64,000 bases of DNA from Flammeovirgaceae bacterium SG7u.111 (GCA_034044135.1 CP139021.1:1627635-1691634), one strand, 5' to 3'. Counted from the stretch's first letter, positions 51,803 to 61,935 are shown. The notes: generated by a model not told the origin, from the sequence alone. Made by a program: numbers and translations.

Positions 51803-52150
51803 TTAATCTAATTTGTTGTCCTCGTTGGGGAAAACCAAAATAGGTTTATAATCTTTTGCTTTTTTCTTTTTGATGGAGACGTATGAAATGATAATCAGGA
51901 TGTCTCCAACTTGTACTTTGCGGGCAGCTGCGCCGTTGAGGCAAATAACTCCACTACCTCTCTCGCCAGTAATTACATAAGTTTCGAACCTCTCACCATT
52001 ATCGTTGTTCACGATCTGGACTTTTTCGCCTTCGATCAAATCTGCTGCATCCATCAAGTCCTCGTCTATGGTAATACTGCCCACATAGTTCAACTCAGCT
52101 TGAGTGACTTTTGCACGATGGATCTTCGACTTTAATATTTCTATATACAT
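51803..52150 (-). CDS. panD: aspartate 1-decarboxylase
   Basis: Pyruvoyl enzyme making beta-alanine for pantothenate. 115 residues, typical length. The self-processing site is Gly24-Ser25 in [18 protein letters not shown]; cleavage makes Ser25 the pyruvoyl group. [11 protein letters not shown] (Lys9 and Arg12 region) and [23 protein letters not shown] are also family motifs. It follows panC on the same strand after 187 bp, completing the beta-alanine plus pantoate condensation pair. Confidence 0.97.
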   Translation of the reverse strand: MYIEILKSKIHRAKVTQAELNYVGSITIDEDLMDAADLIEGEKVQIVNNDNGERFETYVITGERGSGVICLNGAAARKVQVGDILIIISYVSIKKKKAKDYKPILVFPNEDNKLD

Positions 52151-52337
52151 GACATTTTTAGGGCAGAGCCCCAGCTGTTTTTAAGATGTTTATTGGTGGT
52201 TTTGTATTGCCTTTTCCATACAAACGCCTATTTCCCAAAAGATTTTGAGGGGCTAGAAAAACGGGAACACGAAACCACCCTAAAAACGGTCGCAAAATTA
52301 GGAAAGTTTCAACTTATCCCTAAATGCTTGTGCTAGT

Positions 52338-53210
52338 TTATTTTCTAATCAGGTAATCTTTTAGCCAAAAGTTGTCTATGAGGCGTGCAGAGCCTAATTG
52401 AGCAGCCAGACAAATGGCCATTTTATCTAAGGTTATTTTTTCTTTGAGTTTCTCGAGAGAGTCGGTATGAACGAATTCGAAATACTCCAACCCAAAAAGT
52501 TTTTCCTCTAAAATCTGTTTTTTACCTATTTCTTTAGCTTCAATAACATCCCCGCCATTCGCAATATGTTCGCAAGCTTTTAGCATGCTTTGATAAAGGG
52601 TAGGCGCAGCAGCTCTTTCCTTTGGGTTTAGCCTTCGGTTTCGGGAAGACATGGCCAACCCATCTTTTTCTCTTACCGTGGGGCAGCGCACTATTTCTAT
52701 CCCAAATGACAAGTCGGTGTTCATTTGACTGATAATAGCTAATTGTTGCATGTCTTTTTGCCCAAAATAAGCCCTATTGGGAGCAACAATATTGAAAAGT
52801 TTGGAGACAACCACACCTACTCCACTAAAATGACCGGGTCTTTGCTCACCTTCTAGGGTAGAAGAGAGGGAGTCGAATTCCATGCTGGTAAAGAGGTTTT
52901 CGAAGCCATTTGGGTACATTTCTTCGTGAGAGGGGGCAAAAATAGCGTTGCACCCTGCTGCTTCTAGCATTTGGGCATCGCTTTCTAACATTATAGGATA
53001 ATTTTTGAAATCCTCGGGGTTGTTGAATTGTACAGGGTTTACGTAAATGCTGCTTATGGTAAGGTCATTTTCCGTCACCGATTTATTCGTAAGTGAGATA
53101 TGACCTTGGTGAAGAGCACCCATAGTAGGAACTAAGCCTATGCTTTTACCACTTTTTCGCTGTTTGGCTAAAAAATCACGAGTTTCTTTGATGGTATGGA
53201 GTATGATCAT
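52338..53210 (-). CDS. panC: pantothenate synthetase
   Basis: Condenses pantoate and beta-alanine with ATP. 290 residues from ATG 53210; a longer frame adds 26 unlike residues, whereas this start is preceded by AAGGAA, a fair ribosome-binding site, and gives the family N-terminus (MIILHTIKETRDFL). Key motifs are LVPTMGALHQGHISL (HIGH-type), FAPSHEEMYPNGFE, FNIVAPNRAYFGQKDMQQL and LAMSSRNRRL (KMSKS-type). All are intact. It leads the panC-panD-flippase-rfaE2 series and is divergent from the sigma-factor gene. Confidence 0.97.
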   Translation of the reverse strand: MIILHTIKETRDFLAKQRKSGKSIGLVPTMGALHQGHISLTNKSVTENDLTISSIYVNPVQFNNPEDFKNYPIMLESDAQMLEAAGCNAIFAPSHEEMYPNGFENLFTSMEFDSLSSTLEGEQRPGHFSGVGVVVSKLFNIVAPNRAYFGQKDMQQLAIISQMNTDLSFGIEIVRCPTVREKDGLAMSSRNRRLNPKERAAAPTLYQSMLKACEHIANGGDVIEAKEIGKKQILEEKLFGLEYFEFVHTDSLEKLKEKITLDKMAICLAAQLGSARLIDNFWLKDYLIRK

Positions 53211-53591
53211 TTCCTTGGATATTTTTTTTGCAATAATAGTCAGGTAATACCAATAGTATCTAACCAATTTAAAAAATGAATAAGTCATGTAAGGTTAGCT
53301 AGTTAATATTGTTGTTTGCCAATATGAACCTAGCTCGATGTTTTAAGGTTATATCGCTAATGAAACCTGTGTTTTATACGGGGTTTTGTGTCCCTAATAT
53401 TTTCAAAGCTTTTTTTATAATGAATGAAAAGCCGACTTGTGACTACATTTTGGAGGGGTTTTAGTGTGGCAAATAGCAGATAGCGAGAATATGTTCACAT
53501 CTGCTAACAGAATTTTCCAAAATTTAAAGGTAAGAAAACCGGCAATTTTTATAAAAAAATCTAATTTTATAGAAAACAGTCCTTAAGATAT
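53211..53591. promoter_or_regulatory. divergent panC / sigma-factor promoter region
   Basis: A 381-bp AT-rich gap. It holds an inverted repeat TAGCAGAT (53474-53481) and ATCTGCTA (53499-53506) with a 17-nt spacer about 90 bp before the sigma-factor start. I cannot place a confident -7 box for either direction. No ORF seen. Confidence 0.35.
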
Positions 53592-54464
53592 ATGAAGCAG
53601 CTTAAGATTACTCAGAGTATTACCAATAGGAAGGAAAGCGAATCGCTGGATAAGTACTTACAGGAAATAAATAAGATTGACTTGCTTAGCGCAAAAGAGG
53701 AAGTTGAGCTTGTGAAGAGGATTAAGCAAGGGGATGATAAAGCATTGGAAAAGTTGACCAGTGCGAATCTCCGTTTTGTTGTATCTGTTGCGAAACAATA
53801 CCAAAGCCATGGGCTTTCACTCAATGACTTGATAAATGAAGGCAATATTGGGTTGGTGAAGGCTGCCCATAAGTTTGATGAAACTAGAGGCTTTAAGTTT
53901 ATCTCCTACGCTGTTTGGTGGATTCGTCAGGCAATTATGCAGGCTCTTTCGGAAAATTCGAGAATTGTTAAGCTCCCTTTGAGCCTTTCGGGTACGATTA
54001 GTAAAATACGTAGAGCTGCTTCTGAGCTGGAACAAAAGTACGAGCGAGACCCAACAGACGAGGAAATAGGAGAGATTCTTCACTTAACTGCTGATGAAAT
54101 AAACGGGGCGTTGAATTCGGTAAAAGGACAAGTATCTTTTGATGCACCACTTGGCGGTGGAGATGAGGCTGGTTCATTGCTCGATATTATGGAAAATACC
54201 AATATTGATAAAGTTGATAAAGAACTTACTGGTAACAATTCTCTAAAAGTAGAAATTGAAAGAACATTGAACTCTCTTTCTCCAAGGGAAAAACAAGTGG
54301 TAAAAATGTCTTTCGGGTTGGATGGGAGTGATCAATATACCCTACAAGAAATTGGGGAATATATGGATTTGACCCGAGAGCGAGTAAGACAGATAAGGGA
54401 AAAAGCACTTAGAAAATTGAGGTTTACCTCACGAAGCAAACTGCTTTCCAAGTACCTAGAGTAG
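53592..54464 (+). CDS. rpoD: primary RNA polymerase sigma factor (Bacteroidota SigA)
   Basis: Housekeeping sigma-70 factor, 290 residues. Like other Bacteroidota primary sigmas it lacks the long N-terminal region 1.1 and starts almost directly at region 1.2 (DKYLQEINKIDLLSAKEEVELVKR). Region 2 has LRFVVSVAKQYQ, LNDLINEGNIGLVKAAHKFD and FISYAVWWIRQAI. Regions 3 and 4 follow, with the -33-contacting HTH YTLQEIGEYMDLTRERVRQI. This factor reads the TAnnTTTG promoters noted elsewhere in the window. A perfect 20-bp stem terminator lies 16 bp downstream. Confidence 0.96.
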   Translation: MKQLKITQSITNRKESESLDKYLQEINKIDLLSAKEEVELVKRIKQGDDKALEKLTSANLRFVVSVAKQYQSHGLSLNDLINEGNIGLVKAAHKFDETRGFKFISYAVWWIRQAIMQALSENSRIVKLPLSLSGTISKIRRAASELEQKYERDPTDEEIGEILHLTADEINGALNSVKGQVSFDAPLGGGDEAGSLLDIMENTNIDKVDKELTGNNSLKVEIERTLNSLSPREKQVVKMSFGLDGSDQYTLQEIGEYMDLTRERVRQIREKALRKLRFTSRSKLLSKYLE

Positions 54465-54480
54465 TTAGGGCTGGGGTACA

Positions 54481-54524
54481 AACAAGAAACCCCGACAAAC
54501 ATAGGTTTGTCGGGGTTTCTTGTT
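54481..54524. terminator. very strong bidirectional terminator after rpoD
   Basis: A perfect 20-bp inverted repeat (54481-54500 and 54505-54524) with core AACCCCGAC/GTCGGGGTT and an ATAG loop separates the converging rpoD and lipoprotein genes. There is no long T-run, but pairing alone is exceptionally stable. Confidence 0.85.
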
Positions 54525-54540
54525 AAATAAAGCTAATCTT

Positions 54541-55935
54541 TTATGATTGCTTGAGCATATCCTTTAATGAGGTTATATCTTTGACCTCATCTTTCACTTT
54601 TAAGGTGAAGACATGTTCTTTGTTGTTAATTTGCTCATGATCTAAGGATTCGAAATCGCTTGAGCCAAACACTGCCATTTTATTATCAGGAAGCACGGCC
54701 ACAATTCTATTTTCAGCTTTTGGGTCAAAATAAAACTTCTCTTGGTTTTTAGCATCAAATCTTATCACAGCTCGTTGGTCGCCAGTCACCAAAAATACCG
54801 ATGTGTTTTCCATTTGAAATATATTTTGGTCGAGTTCAAATGAAGCGCGGCAAACTACAGGGTTTTTGATGTAATGGATACGGTCAATATTGTAAATGCC
54901 AAAACCATTAATTCTTAAGCTTCTAAGCATATTTGCTTCTGTTGCCATTCTTTTTTCCTCAACAATCCTTTTTTTCTGAGCTTTATCGAATTTCTTACGC
55001 TTTTTCTCAAACTCCTTCAGGGCAGTTTTGTAATTATTACCTGCAAGCACAGGGGCAACGTCGAAATCTATCTTTTTGTCTTTGTTGCTTAATTGCATGG
55101 TGTACTCTCCTTTTTCTCCTTTGATAGGGCTAAGTTTGATATCCTGCCAATCGTGTTGGAAAACCCACCTGTTGTCTTCTAGGGTAGGGTTAAAGTCGTT
55201 CTCATCGCCTATGTATTCCCACATAATTCCATTGAAATAAGCTAGTTCAGGATATTCTTCCACATCCATTATAAGGTCGAAAATGAATTTTTTGTCTTCC
55301 GCAGATTGTGGCTCTAAGGGTTCTACAGGTACGGGGGCCAGTTTATCCAATCTTGCTAGTTTTGCTTTGTTAGGCTTTCCATTAGAAGGTACGCCTTCGT
55401 AGTCCCACTGGCGAGTATTGTTGTCTAAAGCATAGAAGTTATAACCAGGCTCGTCTATGAACGAAGCTAGGTTCACCTCAATGGTTTCGCCTTCTCTAAC
55501 ATAAAGTTGCTCTCTCGCGCCTTCTTCTGTAGGTATCATTTGAGCTTTTACAGCTTTCTTGGCATATGCACGGATTTCGAACATGCCTCCAGTTTGGAAA
55601 TTGTGAATAGTGCCGGCGCTATCGTAGGTCATTGGTATGCCACTTGCGATGATATCGGCAGCCGTGTGAAACTCTCTGTACTCAATGTCCACGTCTCCGT
55701 TTACGGTATTTCCATTGGCATCTACCAATATACGGGCAGGTATGTGTACTACAGATCCTGTCTTGTAAGTAAAGGTGGTGCCTTCTTCAGCTTTTAAGCT
55801 TACTTTTTGGGCTACAACATCTACGTTTTCAAAAGGTGAGGTAATACTGGTACTTTCTTTTGGGGTAGAGGTGCAGTTGTAAAGGCACAAAGCACCGATA
55901 AAAAGTAAGGTAATGTAGGATTTTTTGCTCAACAT
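54541..55935 (-). CDS. large lipoprotein of unknown function
   Basis: 464 residues with a signal peptide and lipobox (LFIGALCLYNC, Cys21). The N-terminal third (about 45-190) is beta-rich: TFTYKTGSVVHIPARILVDANG, then DVDIEYREFHTAADIIASGIPM and GTIHNFQTGGMFEIRAYA. This module recurs in Bacteroidota lipoproteins. A helical, lysine-rich coiled region (KTALKEFEKKRKKFDKAQKKR) sits at about 305-335, and a beta domain closes the protein. No catalytic motif. Probably outer-membrane and periplasm-facing. It ends 17 bp from the strong terminator and seems to be monocistronic. Confidence 0.83.
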   Translation of the reverse strand: MLSKKSYITLLFIGALCLYNCTSTPKESTSITSPFENVDVVAQKVSLKAEEGTTFTYKTGSVVHIPARILVDANGNTVNGDVDIEYREFHTAADIIASGIPMTYDSAGTIHNFQTGGMFEIRAYAKKAVKAQMIPTEEGAREQLYVREGETIEVNLASFIDEPGYNFYALDNNTRQWDYEGVPSNGKPNKAKLARLDKLAPVPVEPLEPQSAEDKKFIFDLIMDVEEYPELAYFNGIMWEYIGDENDFNPTLEDNRWVFQHDWQDIKLSPIKGEKGEYTMQLSNKDKKIDFDVAPVLAGNNYKTALKEFEKKRKKFDKAQKKRIVEEKRMATEANMLRSLRINGFGIYNIDRIHYIKNPVVCRASFELDQNIFQMENTSVFLVTGDQRAVIRFDAKNQEKFYFDPKAENRIVAVLPDNKMAVFGSSDFESLDHEQINNKEHVFTLKVKDEVKDITSLKDMLKQS

Positions 55936-56176
55936 GGTTTTAAAAGTTATGTGTATTTTAATGTAAATGGTTAATTTGTTTTGGAGGTAAGTTTTTACTA
56001 GCCAACAACACTTTAGAATAAATGTTTGCCAGATTTGGTATTGGGTAATGAAGCTGGTAATCGAGTGGAATTAAGTTTTTCAAAAACTATTCTTTCCTTA
56101 CAGGAATGCTTAGTGTTTTTGGTGTAAAAAGCACAAGCTGGCTAGTTCACTGTAACATAACGCTTTGTTTGTAATA

Positions 56177-59100
56177 CTATTTTCTTGGACTCCATACCCA
56201 TTCACCTTTGGTATTTATATACCCAATTTCATCCCCTCTTATAAGTTGGAACATGTTTTTGTTTTGTTGGGTAATTCCATCAAAATCAGGTGATACGATG
56301 ACTGTGCCGCTCCGGTTGGCAATCCCATATTTGAAAAGTATCCCCACTTTTGCCAATTTATCGGAGTTGAAAGGGCTCACATAGTTGAACTTGGCTTCGG
56401 TCAGAGGAAGGCAGAGTTTATCAACCAATGCCCATTTTTGATTGTTTTTTTGAACAAAAGCAACATGGTATTGAAAATCAGTAGCATTCAAATTTTCATC
56501 TTTTAAGATAATATGCCCTTGCTCATCTATATAATTTATAAGCTTTCCCTGTCTAACTATCGCCCTTCCTTCGCTGTAGGTTTTAAGAGGAGTGTAGCTG
56601 CCCGTGTTTACCGTTTCAAGTTTTTTATTTATGAAAATAGGACCGTTTTTTCTGCCGGGTTTGGTATAAACTACCGCTATACCTTCATTGAAATTTTCTG
56701 CTCCAACAAATATAGGAGGTATTTCATATTTACCTTTGTGGTTGAGATATCCCCAAAAACGTTTTTTCATGGGTCTGGTACTTGCAAGGCTATCACTAAA
56801 GTCGCCTACTAGTTTATACTTTGGCTTTATTACTACCTTCCCTTCTTTATTGATAAAGCCATATTTTCTCTTTCTAAAATTATTTTGGCTAGTACGAACA
56901 TAAGCTAAGCCTTCGTGGAAATCACCTATTTTACTAAAATGAGGTTTTAATATCACATTACCCACCGAGTCGATGATTCCCCAGTTCTTTTGTTTGACTT
57001 TTGCATAGCCATCTTGGTCAAATGACGTGATCTTTGAATATTTGGGAGGGACGACCCACTTCCCTTTTTCGTCCATTAGCCCCCATTTACTTTTTGTGTA
57101 AACCCTTGCTACCCCTTTTTCATAATCTTCTACTCGGTAATAAATTGGAGGGATGATTTCAGTTCCGTTTATTCCAATGATTCCTTTTCTGTTTTTGAGC
57201 TTGACCCAAGTTTTTCCCCCACTAAAATTGCCAACATCTTGGTAGGTAGGTTTGATCATCTCATTTCCATTTCTATCTATAAACCCCCAAACATTTTCTT
57301 TGCGGAAAGCAGCAAGCCCTTCGTTGAAATCTCTAACTTCAGCCAGCGTATCTCGGATTACCATTTCCCCCTCTCGGTTTATAAACCCCCAGCCTTCAGA
57401 GGTAAGCACCCTTGCCCTTCCTTCCTTGTATTCATTTAGGGCTAGGTACTTAGTTGGAATTGCTTGCCTGCCAAGCGTATCCAAGTAGCCCATTAGGAGG
57501 TCTTCTTTGATCAGAAGGTAGAGACTATTTTCGCTGTCGGGCAAGAAGGAAATGTGACTGTACTGAAAGTCTATTACCACATTATTATCAGAATCGATCA
57601 CCCCCCATTTTCCATCTTTTTCAACTATAGCCTGCTGATTCACAAAGTCATGTGCAAAATCATAGTCCGCAGGAATAACCAGTTTTCCATATTTGTCCAT
57701 AAACCCCCATCTGCCGCCATCGCAAATAGGTATATCTTTAAAATTGATAGTTATTTTGGCTTGGTTGAGGTAGGTGATAAAGCGTGATGACCTAAATGCT
57801 TTCATATCATCTAGGGCGTATTTTTGACTTCGGGAATTTTTTTCTACAAAGCCATATTCCCCTCCTATATTTACCCTAACCAGTTCATCATGGAAATTAC
57901 CAACATACCCTAATTTTTCATATGTTCTTTGACCAGGTCGCTTAAAGGTTGATCTTTCCCCTTTTCTATTTTTAAGCCCCCAGTAAAGGCTCCCTCTTCC
58001 AAATTTATAGATAAACCTAAAAGCTCCATTTTCCTTTATTCCAATAAAAGCAGATTTGCTTTTGTCATAAAGAGCCCATTTGTTTCGTAGGCTTCCAAAG
58101 CGGTATAAGCTGGTTGAACTCCCTCCAAACCAAGTAGATGCTGATTGGTTTTGCCACGAGCCTCCTCCAGAACCAAAGCGGGTGGGGGTAAAGGCTGAGG
58201 TATTCATGGAAATAGCCTTGCGCCCTTTCAGGGAAATGGACAAAACATTAGCCAGCCTATAACTATCTAGTAACTTCCCCTCTTTGTCAAATTTTATGAT
58301 TTGTACGCCACCGCCTTTTTCATACCCTTTTGCTTGGCCGGAAAAAACTTCTATGTTTTCATAGATAGGCTTCAGCAGCACCTTTCCTTTTTTATTGATA
58401 AGCCCCATTTTACTCTCTTTTTCTACTTTGGCAAGACAGAAATTAGGTGGGAATGAATAAATTGTATTATAAGTGCAAGGTGCTATCAGGTTGCCCATTA
58501 AGTCATGAATTCCCCATAGCCCATCTTCGTTTATGGCAATAAGGTCATCGCTAAGGAATTTGTAGTTTCTATACGTTTTTTGGGAGAGCAGGTCGCCTGA
58601 CTTCAGTATTATGAAAAAGCCATTTTTGGATTTTATCTCCAAAAAACCTTTATTTATCCTGCTGACGTTGTTGATTACTCCTTCAAACACTATTTTTTTC
58701 TGCAAGTGAGAAAATATTGCCGAGATAGATTTTTCTTTTCTCAACAAAATGAAGTCATCATCTATTAGTTCAAAGTCTTTCCAAGCAATGTCGACCAGAA
58801 GGCTATTGGTAGAATCGACTATGCCCCATTTTTCTTGTTTTGAAACCATGAAGTATTTAGCGCCATCGCCCACGGCATCGTAAGTAGGGGAAACGAGTAT
58901 ATCTCCTTTGCGACTAGCAATGCCATACGCCGATCCTTGTCTGATCTGTAAAAACTGATTTACCCCTTCTAATATACTGATATGGTCGAAGGTAGGAGGA
59001 AGGAGCTCTTGGCCTGTGGTATCGAGTATTCCTGTAAGATTGTTCATCCTACTTACTACAAGAGAAGAGTCAAGAAAATAGAGCGAATCGTAAGCTGATG

Positions 59101-59680
59101 AAATGAGCAAATAGCTGTTTTCTTCTTTAGGTTCAATAGTTCCCATTCCATGTTTACCGTTCTTTTCAAAAAAGAAAAATGGTTTTCGGACGAAGTTGAT
59201 TTCTGCAAAAATAGCGGGACATATTAGCGAGCCAGTTAGGTCACTTATTCCTAAAAGGGAGTCCTTGAATACTTTAAAATACCCATCAGCCTCTTCTTGA
59301 ATGAGATCGAAATTGGTAGGGGAAATGATGCTATCGGTAAGGTTGGCTAATCCCCATTTTCCATTGTTGGCTACAATGGCAATTTTATTTTTAGTAAAAC
59401 GGATATTGTCAAAAGCAGGGTCGAGTACTTGTTTGCCATCTGAATCTACCACTCCATATTTTTTGTCCAGCTTCACAACCGCAAGGCCTTGGTTGTTAAA
59501 AGCTCCCATATGTTCATATTTCGGTTGTAAAATTACATTACCTGTAGAGTCGATAGCTCCCCATTTATAATCTATACGAACAGGGTAGTAATTGCCAAAT
59601 TTTTGGGCATAGGCGGATATATTGGATAAAAATATTAGAAGAGTAAATAGGATTATTTTAGGTTTTATTGATTTGGACAT
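56177..59680 (-). CDS. giant exported WG-repeat protein
   Basis: 1167 residues. A signal peptide (IILFTLLIFLSNISAYA) precedes roughly 26 WG-type repeats of about 40-50 residues. Each has a core such as KYGVVDSDGKQVLDPAFD, RWGFMDKYGKLVIPADYD or VWGFIDRNGNEMIKPTY: a W/Y-G pair, a hydrophobic strand, a D-x-x-G turn and a conserved proline-tyrosine. One central stretch (about 475-560), with GSGGGSWQNQSASTWFGG, breaks the regularity. There is no membrane anchor or T9SS domain, so it is probably periplasmic or surface-bound. WG repeats form a beta-rich scaffold thought to bind proteins; the ligand is unknown. Divergent from the OmpL47-like copy B gene. Confidence 0.9.
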   Translation of the reverse strand: MSKSIKPKIILFTLLIFLSNISAYAQKFGNYYPVRIDYKWGAIDSTGNVILQPKYEHMGAFNNQGLAVVKLDKKYGVVDSDGKQVLDPAFDNIRFTKNKIAIVANNGKWGLANLTDSIISPTNFDLIQEEADGYFKVFKDSLLGISDLTGSLICPAIFAEINFVRKPFFFFEKNGKHGMGTIEPKEENSYLLISSAYDSLYFLDSSLVVSRMNNLTGILDTTGQELLPPTFDHISILEGVNQFLQIRQGSAYGIASRKGDILVSPTYDAVGDGAKYFMVSKQEKWGIVDSTNSLLVDIAWKDFELIDDDFILLRKEKSISAIFSHLQKKIVFEGVINNVSRINKGFLEIKSKNGFFIILKSGDLLSQKTYRNYKFLSDDLIAINEDGLWGIHDLMGNLIAPCTYNTIYSFPPNFCLAKVEKESKMGLINKKGKVLLKPIYENIEVFSGQAKGYEKGGGVQIIKFDKEGKLLDSYRLANVLSISLKGRKAISMNTSAFTPTRFGSGGGSWQNQSASTWFGGSSTSLYRFGSLRNKWALYDKSKSAFIGIKENGAFRFIYKFGRGSLYWGLKNRKGERSTFKRPGQRTYEKLGYVGNFHDELVRVNIGGEYGFVEKNSRSQKYALDDMKAFRSSRFITYLNQAKITINFKDIPICDGGRWGFMDKYGKLVIPADYDFAHDFVNQQAIVEKDGKWGVIDSDNNVVIDFQYSHISFLPDSENSLYLLIKEDLLMGYLDTLGRQAIPTKYLALNEYKEGRARVLTSEGWGFINREGEMVIRDTLAEVRDFNEGLAAFRKENVWGFIDRNGNEMIKPTYQDVGNFSGGKTWVKLKNRKGIIGINGTEIIPPIYYRVEDYEKGVARVYTKSKWGLMDEKGKWVVPPKYSKITSFDQDGYAKVKQKNWGIIDSVGNVILKPHFSKIGDFHEGLAYVRTSQNNFRKRKYGFINKEGKVVIKPKYKLVGDFSDSLASTRPMKKRFWGYLNHKGKYEIPPIFVGAENFNEGIAVVYTKPGRKNGPIFINKKLETVNTGSYTPLKTYSEGRAIVRQGKLINYIDEQGHIILKDENLNATDFQYHVAFVQKNNQKWALVDKLCLPLTEAKFNYVSPFNSDKLAKVGILFKYGIANRSGTVIVSPDFDGITQQNKNMFQLIRGDEIGYINTKGEWVWSPRK

Positions 59681-60115
59681 GGTTCAAAAAATTGAATTAG
59701 TCTTAAAATATCACATGAGCATGAATGCTCGTTTGGTTTTGGGAAATGAGAAAATTGATAAAGGATTTATATGACCTGCTATCATACTTGGCTCATCTCT
59801 TTTTTAGTAAACTTGATCTAAGAACGTACCAAGCTATAGGTTATGGGCATTGAGGGCATAAAATTCTCTAAAACTCTTGGTTTGTCTTATTGAAGCGGGG
59901 GAGGTTGTGGTGTTGATTGAGCTTAATGTGAAATACTAATTACTAATTTATTTGGCTAACGAGCTTGCTCTTTAGGCTTCTAAAGCGAAAAACCTACATT
60001 AGATAGCTGAAAAAAAAGCGAAGCTTCCCACAATGAAAGTCGATTTATTGGATTTTAATAACAGTTATACACTACGATATATAGCACCATTCATTTGAAA
60101 TTAACTTCTATAGGT
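59681..60115. other. 435-bp divergent gap, nothing recognised
   Basis: AT-rich spacer between the WG-repeat gene and OmpL47-like copy B. It must contain both promoters, but I see no clear boxes, palindromes or ORF in it. Confidence 0.3.
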
Positions 60116-61855
60116 ATGAATTTTACACGTTCCAAATTCTTTGTAAGCATCCTGCTTTTACTTTTTTGTATTTCAGCCAAGGCTCAAGAACAGAAAGCCC
60201 ATGAAAAAAAGGTGTATGTCTCTGAAGACAGTAGTATTTACTGGCAAGGAGATTTACCCGTTTATATTTTCCTTTCTACAGATCCCGAGGGTAAAAACCC
60301 TATCCGATTGAATAAGGGAAATGCAGACCAATACACAAACCCTTATTATTTCGATACCGAAGGCAAGAACTTTATCAGAACTCGCTGGGCGGTTGACCGA
60401 AAAACTAAAAAGGCTATTGTTCCTGCTTTGGAAGTTGAACTAGAAGTTGAGAACGATAGGATAGCGCCAACTACTGCTATAGATCTTAAAAATGCACCTA
60501 AATTTGTAGGCAAAGGAACGGTTTATTATGGAAAAGGCTTAGAGGCGTCGCTAGATGCTAAAGATGCTCTTTCGGGTGTGGAAGGTATTCATCTTTCACA
60601 AAACAAAGGAGCTTATGCAAGCTATGATAGCCCCATAAAAGTAGAGCGTGAAGGTGAGCATACATTTACCTATTATTCGGTAGATAATGTTGGAAATATT
60701 GAAGAGCCTAATTCTAAAATATTTACTTTGGATATCACCCCACCCCAAACTAAACATGCGATTGTAGGAGACCATTTGGATAATATAATTTCTCCAAAAG
60801 CGAAGCTAGAATTGACTAGCCACGATGCATTATCAGGTGTAAAATCTACAAAATATAAGTTTGATGAAGGCGACAATAAAGGGTATTATAGTAAAATCTC
60901 ACTTGCATCCCTAACGGAAGGTGACCATACCATAAAGTATTTTTCAGAAGATGAAGTGAAAAATGCAGAAGCAGAAAAAAGCTATTCTTTTTACCTAGAT
61001 AAGACAGCCCCAATTGCCCATGTAGAATTTGAAGGTGCTCGCCATAAAATAGGGACGAAGACCTTTGTTGCAGGACCTACTAAAATTAGGATTGTGTCTA
61101 CAGATAATAAAGCTGGTGTTGAAAAAGTAATGTATTCATTTGATGGAGTTACCTACGAAGAATACAAAGAGCCTTTTAACTTGGTACAAGGACAAAGCAA
61201 GAAGTCAATCAAGTATTATGCAGTAGATAAAGTAAAGAACAAAAGCACTGCAAGAGCTGATAATGAAGTTGGTTCGCTTTACCTCGACCTTACTGCTCCT
61301 AAGCTAAGTTATTCTTATTCAGGTGAGCATTTCTTAACTCGCGATACCATGTTCATCACAAGCGAGACAAATATTGTTCTGAAAGCCACAGATTATGAAG
61401 CTGGTGTAAAAGAAATTACCACTTCAGTGGATAAGGGTACAGAAACAGTATATGATGGGACGCTGAATATTGAAGGGAGTGGCTTTCATACTATAGATTA
61501 TATTGGTAAAGATCAAGTGATGAACACCAGAAAAGAGAGCTTCTTTGTAATGGTTGATAACGATGGCCCAGAGATTTTCTATCACTTAAGTATGGATGCT
61601 ATAGGTGAGCAGATGTTGAAAGACAAAACGAAGCCAATTCCAGTATATGCTAGCCACACGAAGCTCTATTTGGCAGCTACAGATGTATTAGTAGGTACTG
61701 ATAAAATCTATTATACAATTGATGGAGGTACAGAAAAACTTTATACAGGGCCAATTCAGACATCAAAAGCAGGTTTAAGAGCTTTGAGCGTAAGAGCGGT
61801 TGATAAGCTTGGCAATGAAAAAACTAGTGAACTTATTGAGTTTGTAATCCAATAA
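60116..61855 (+). CDS. OmpL47-like beta-sandwich repeat protein (copy B)
   Basis: 579 residues from ATG 60116, the first codon that leads directly into a signal peptide (FFVSILLLLFCISAKAQ); a TTG seven codons upstream is unlikely. The N-terminal stretch (SSIYWQGDLPVYIFLSTDPEG) precedes about five OmpL47-type repeats with the same core phrases as copy A at 39719: DALSGVEGIHLSQ, HTFTYYSVDNVGN, YLDKTAP, YSFDGVTYEEY, YYAVDKVKN and FVMVDNDGPEI. The repeat number and order match copy A, and both end in VIQ or IIEQ, so the two are colinear paralogues. Location is periplasmic or surface; ligand unknown. It is monocistronic with a terminator. Confidence 0.87.
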   Translation: MNFTRSKFFVSILLLLFCISAKAQEQKAHEKKVYVSEDSSIYWQGDLPVYIFLSTDPEGKNPIRLNKGNADQYTNPYYFDTEGKNFIRTRWAVDRKTKKAIVPALEVELEVENDRIAPTTAIDLKNAPKFVGKGTVYYGKGLEASLDAKDALSGVEGIHLSQNKGAYASYDSPIKVEREGEHTFTYYSVDNVGNIEEPNSKIFTLDITPPQTKHAIVGDHLDNIISPKAKLELTSHDALSGVKSTKYKFDEGDNKGYYSKISLASLTEGDHTIKYFSEDEVKNAEAEKSYSFYLDKTAPIAHVEFEGARHKIGTKTFVAGPTKIRIVSTDNKAGVEKVMYSFDGVTYEEYKEPFNLVQGQSKKSIKYYAVDKVKNKSTARADNEVGSLYLDLTAPKLSYSYSGEHFLTRDTMFITSETNIVLKATDYEAGVKEITTSVDKGTETVYDGTLNIEGSGFHTIDYIGKDQVMNTRKESFFVMVDNDGPEIFYHLSMDAIGEQMLKDKTKPIPVYASHTKLYLAATDVLVGTDKIYYTIDGGTEKLYTGPIQTSKAGLRALSVRAVDKLGNEKTSELIEFVIQ

Positions 61856-61885
61856 ACACTCTCTATTCATATATATATAATTTCG

Positions 61886-61917
61886 AAGGACTGGGGTTTG
61901 CCCTAGTCCTTTTTTGC
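61886..61917 (+). terminator. terminator after OmpL47-like copy B
   Basis: AAGGACTGGGG pairs with CCCTAGTCCTT (one G-T wobble), followed by a T-run, 30 bp after the stop; it may also serve the converging gcdH gene. Confidence 0.85.
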
Positions 61918-61935
61918 GTTTTAGATATTTCCTAC

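Noticed and set aside
56177-59680. Regular DNA repeats in this region as a CRISPR-like array
   Set aside because: The periodicity comes from WG-repeat codons in one long ORF; no identical direct repeats with unique spacers are present.
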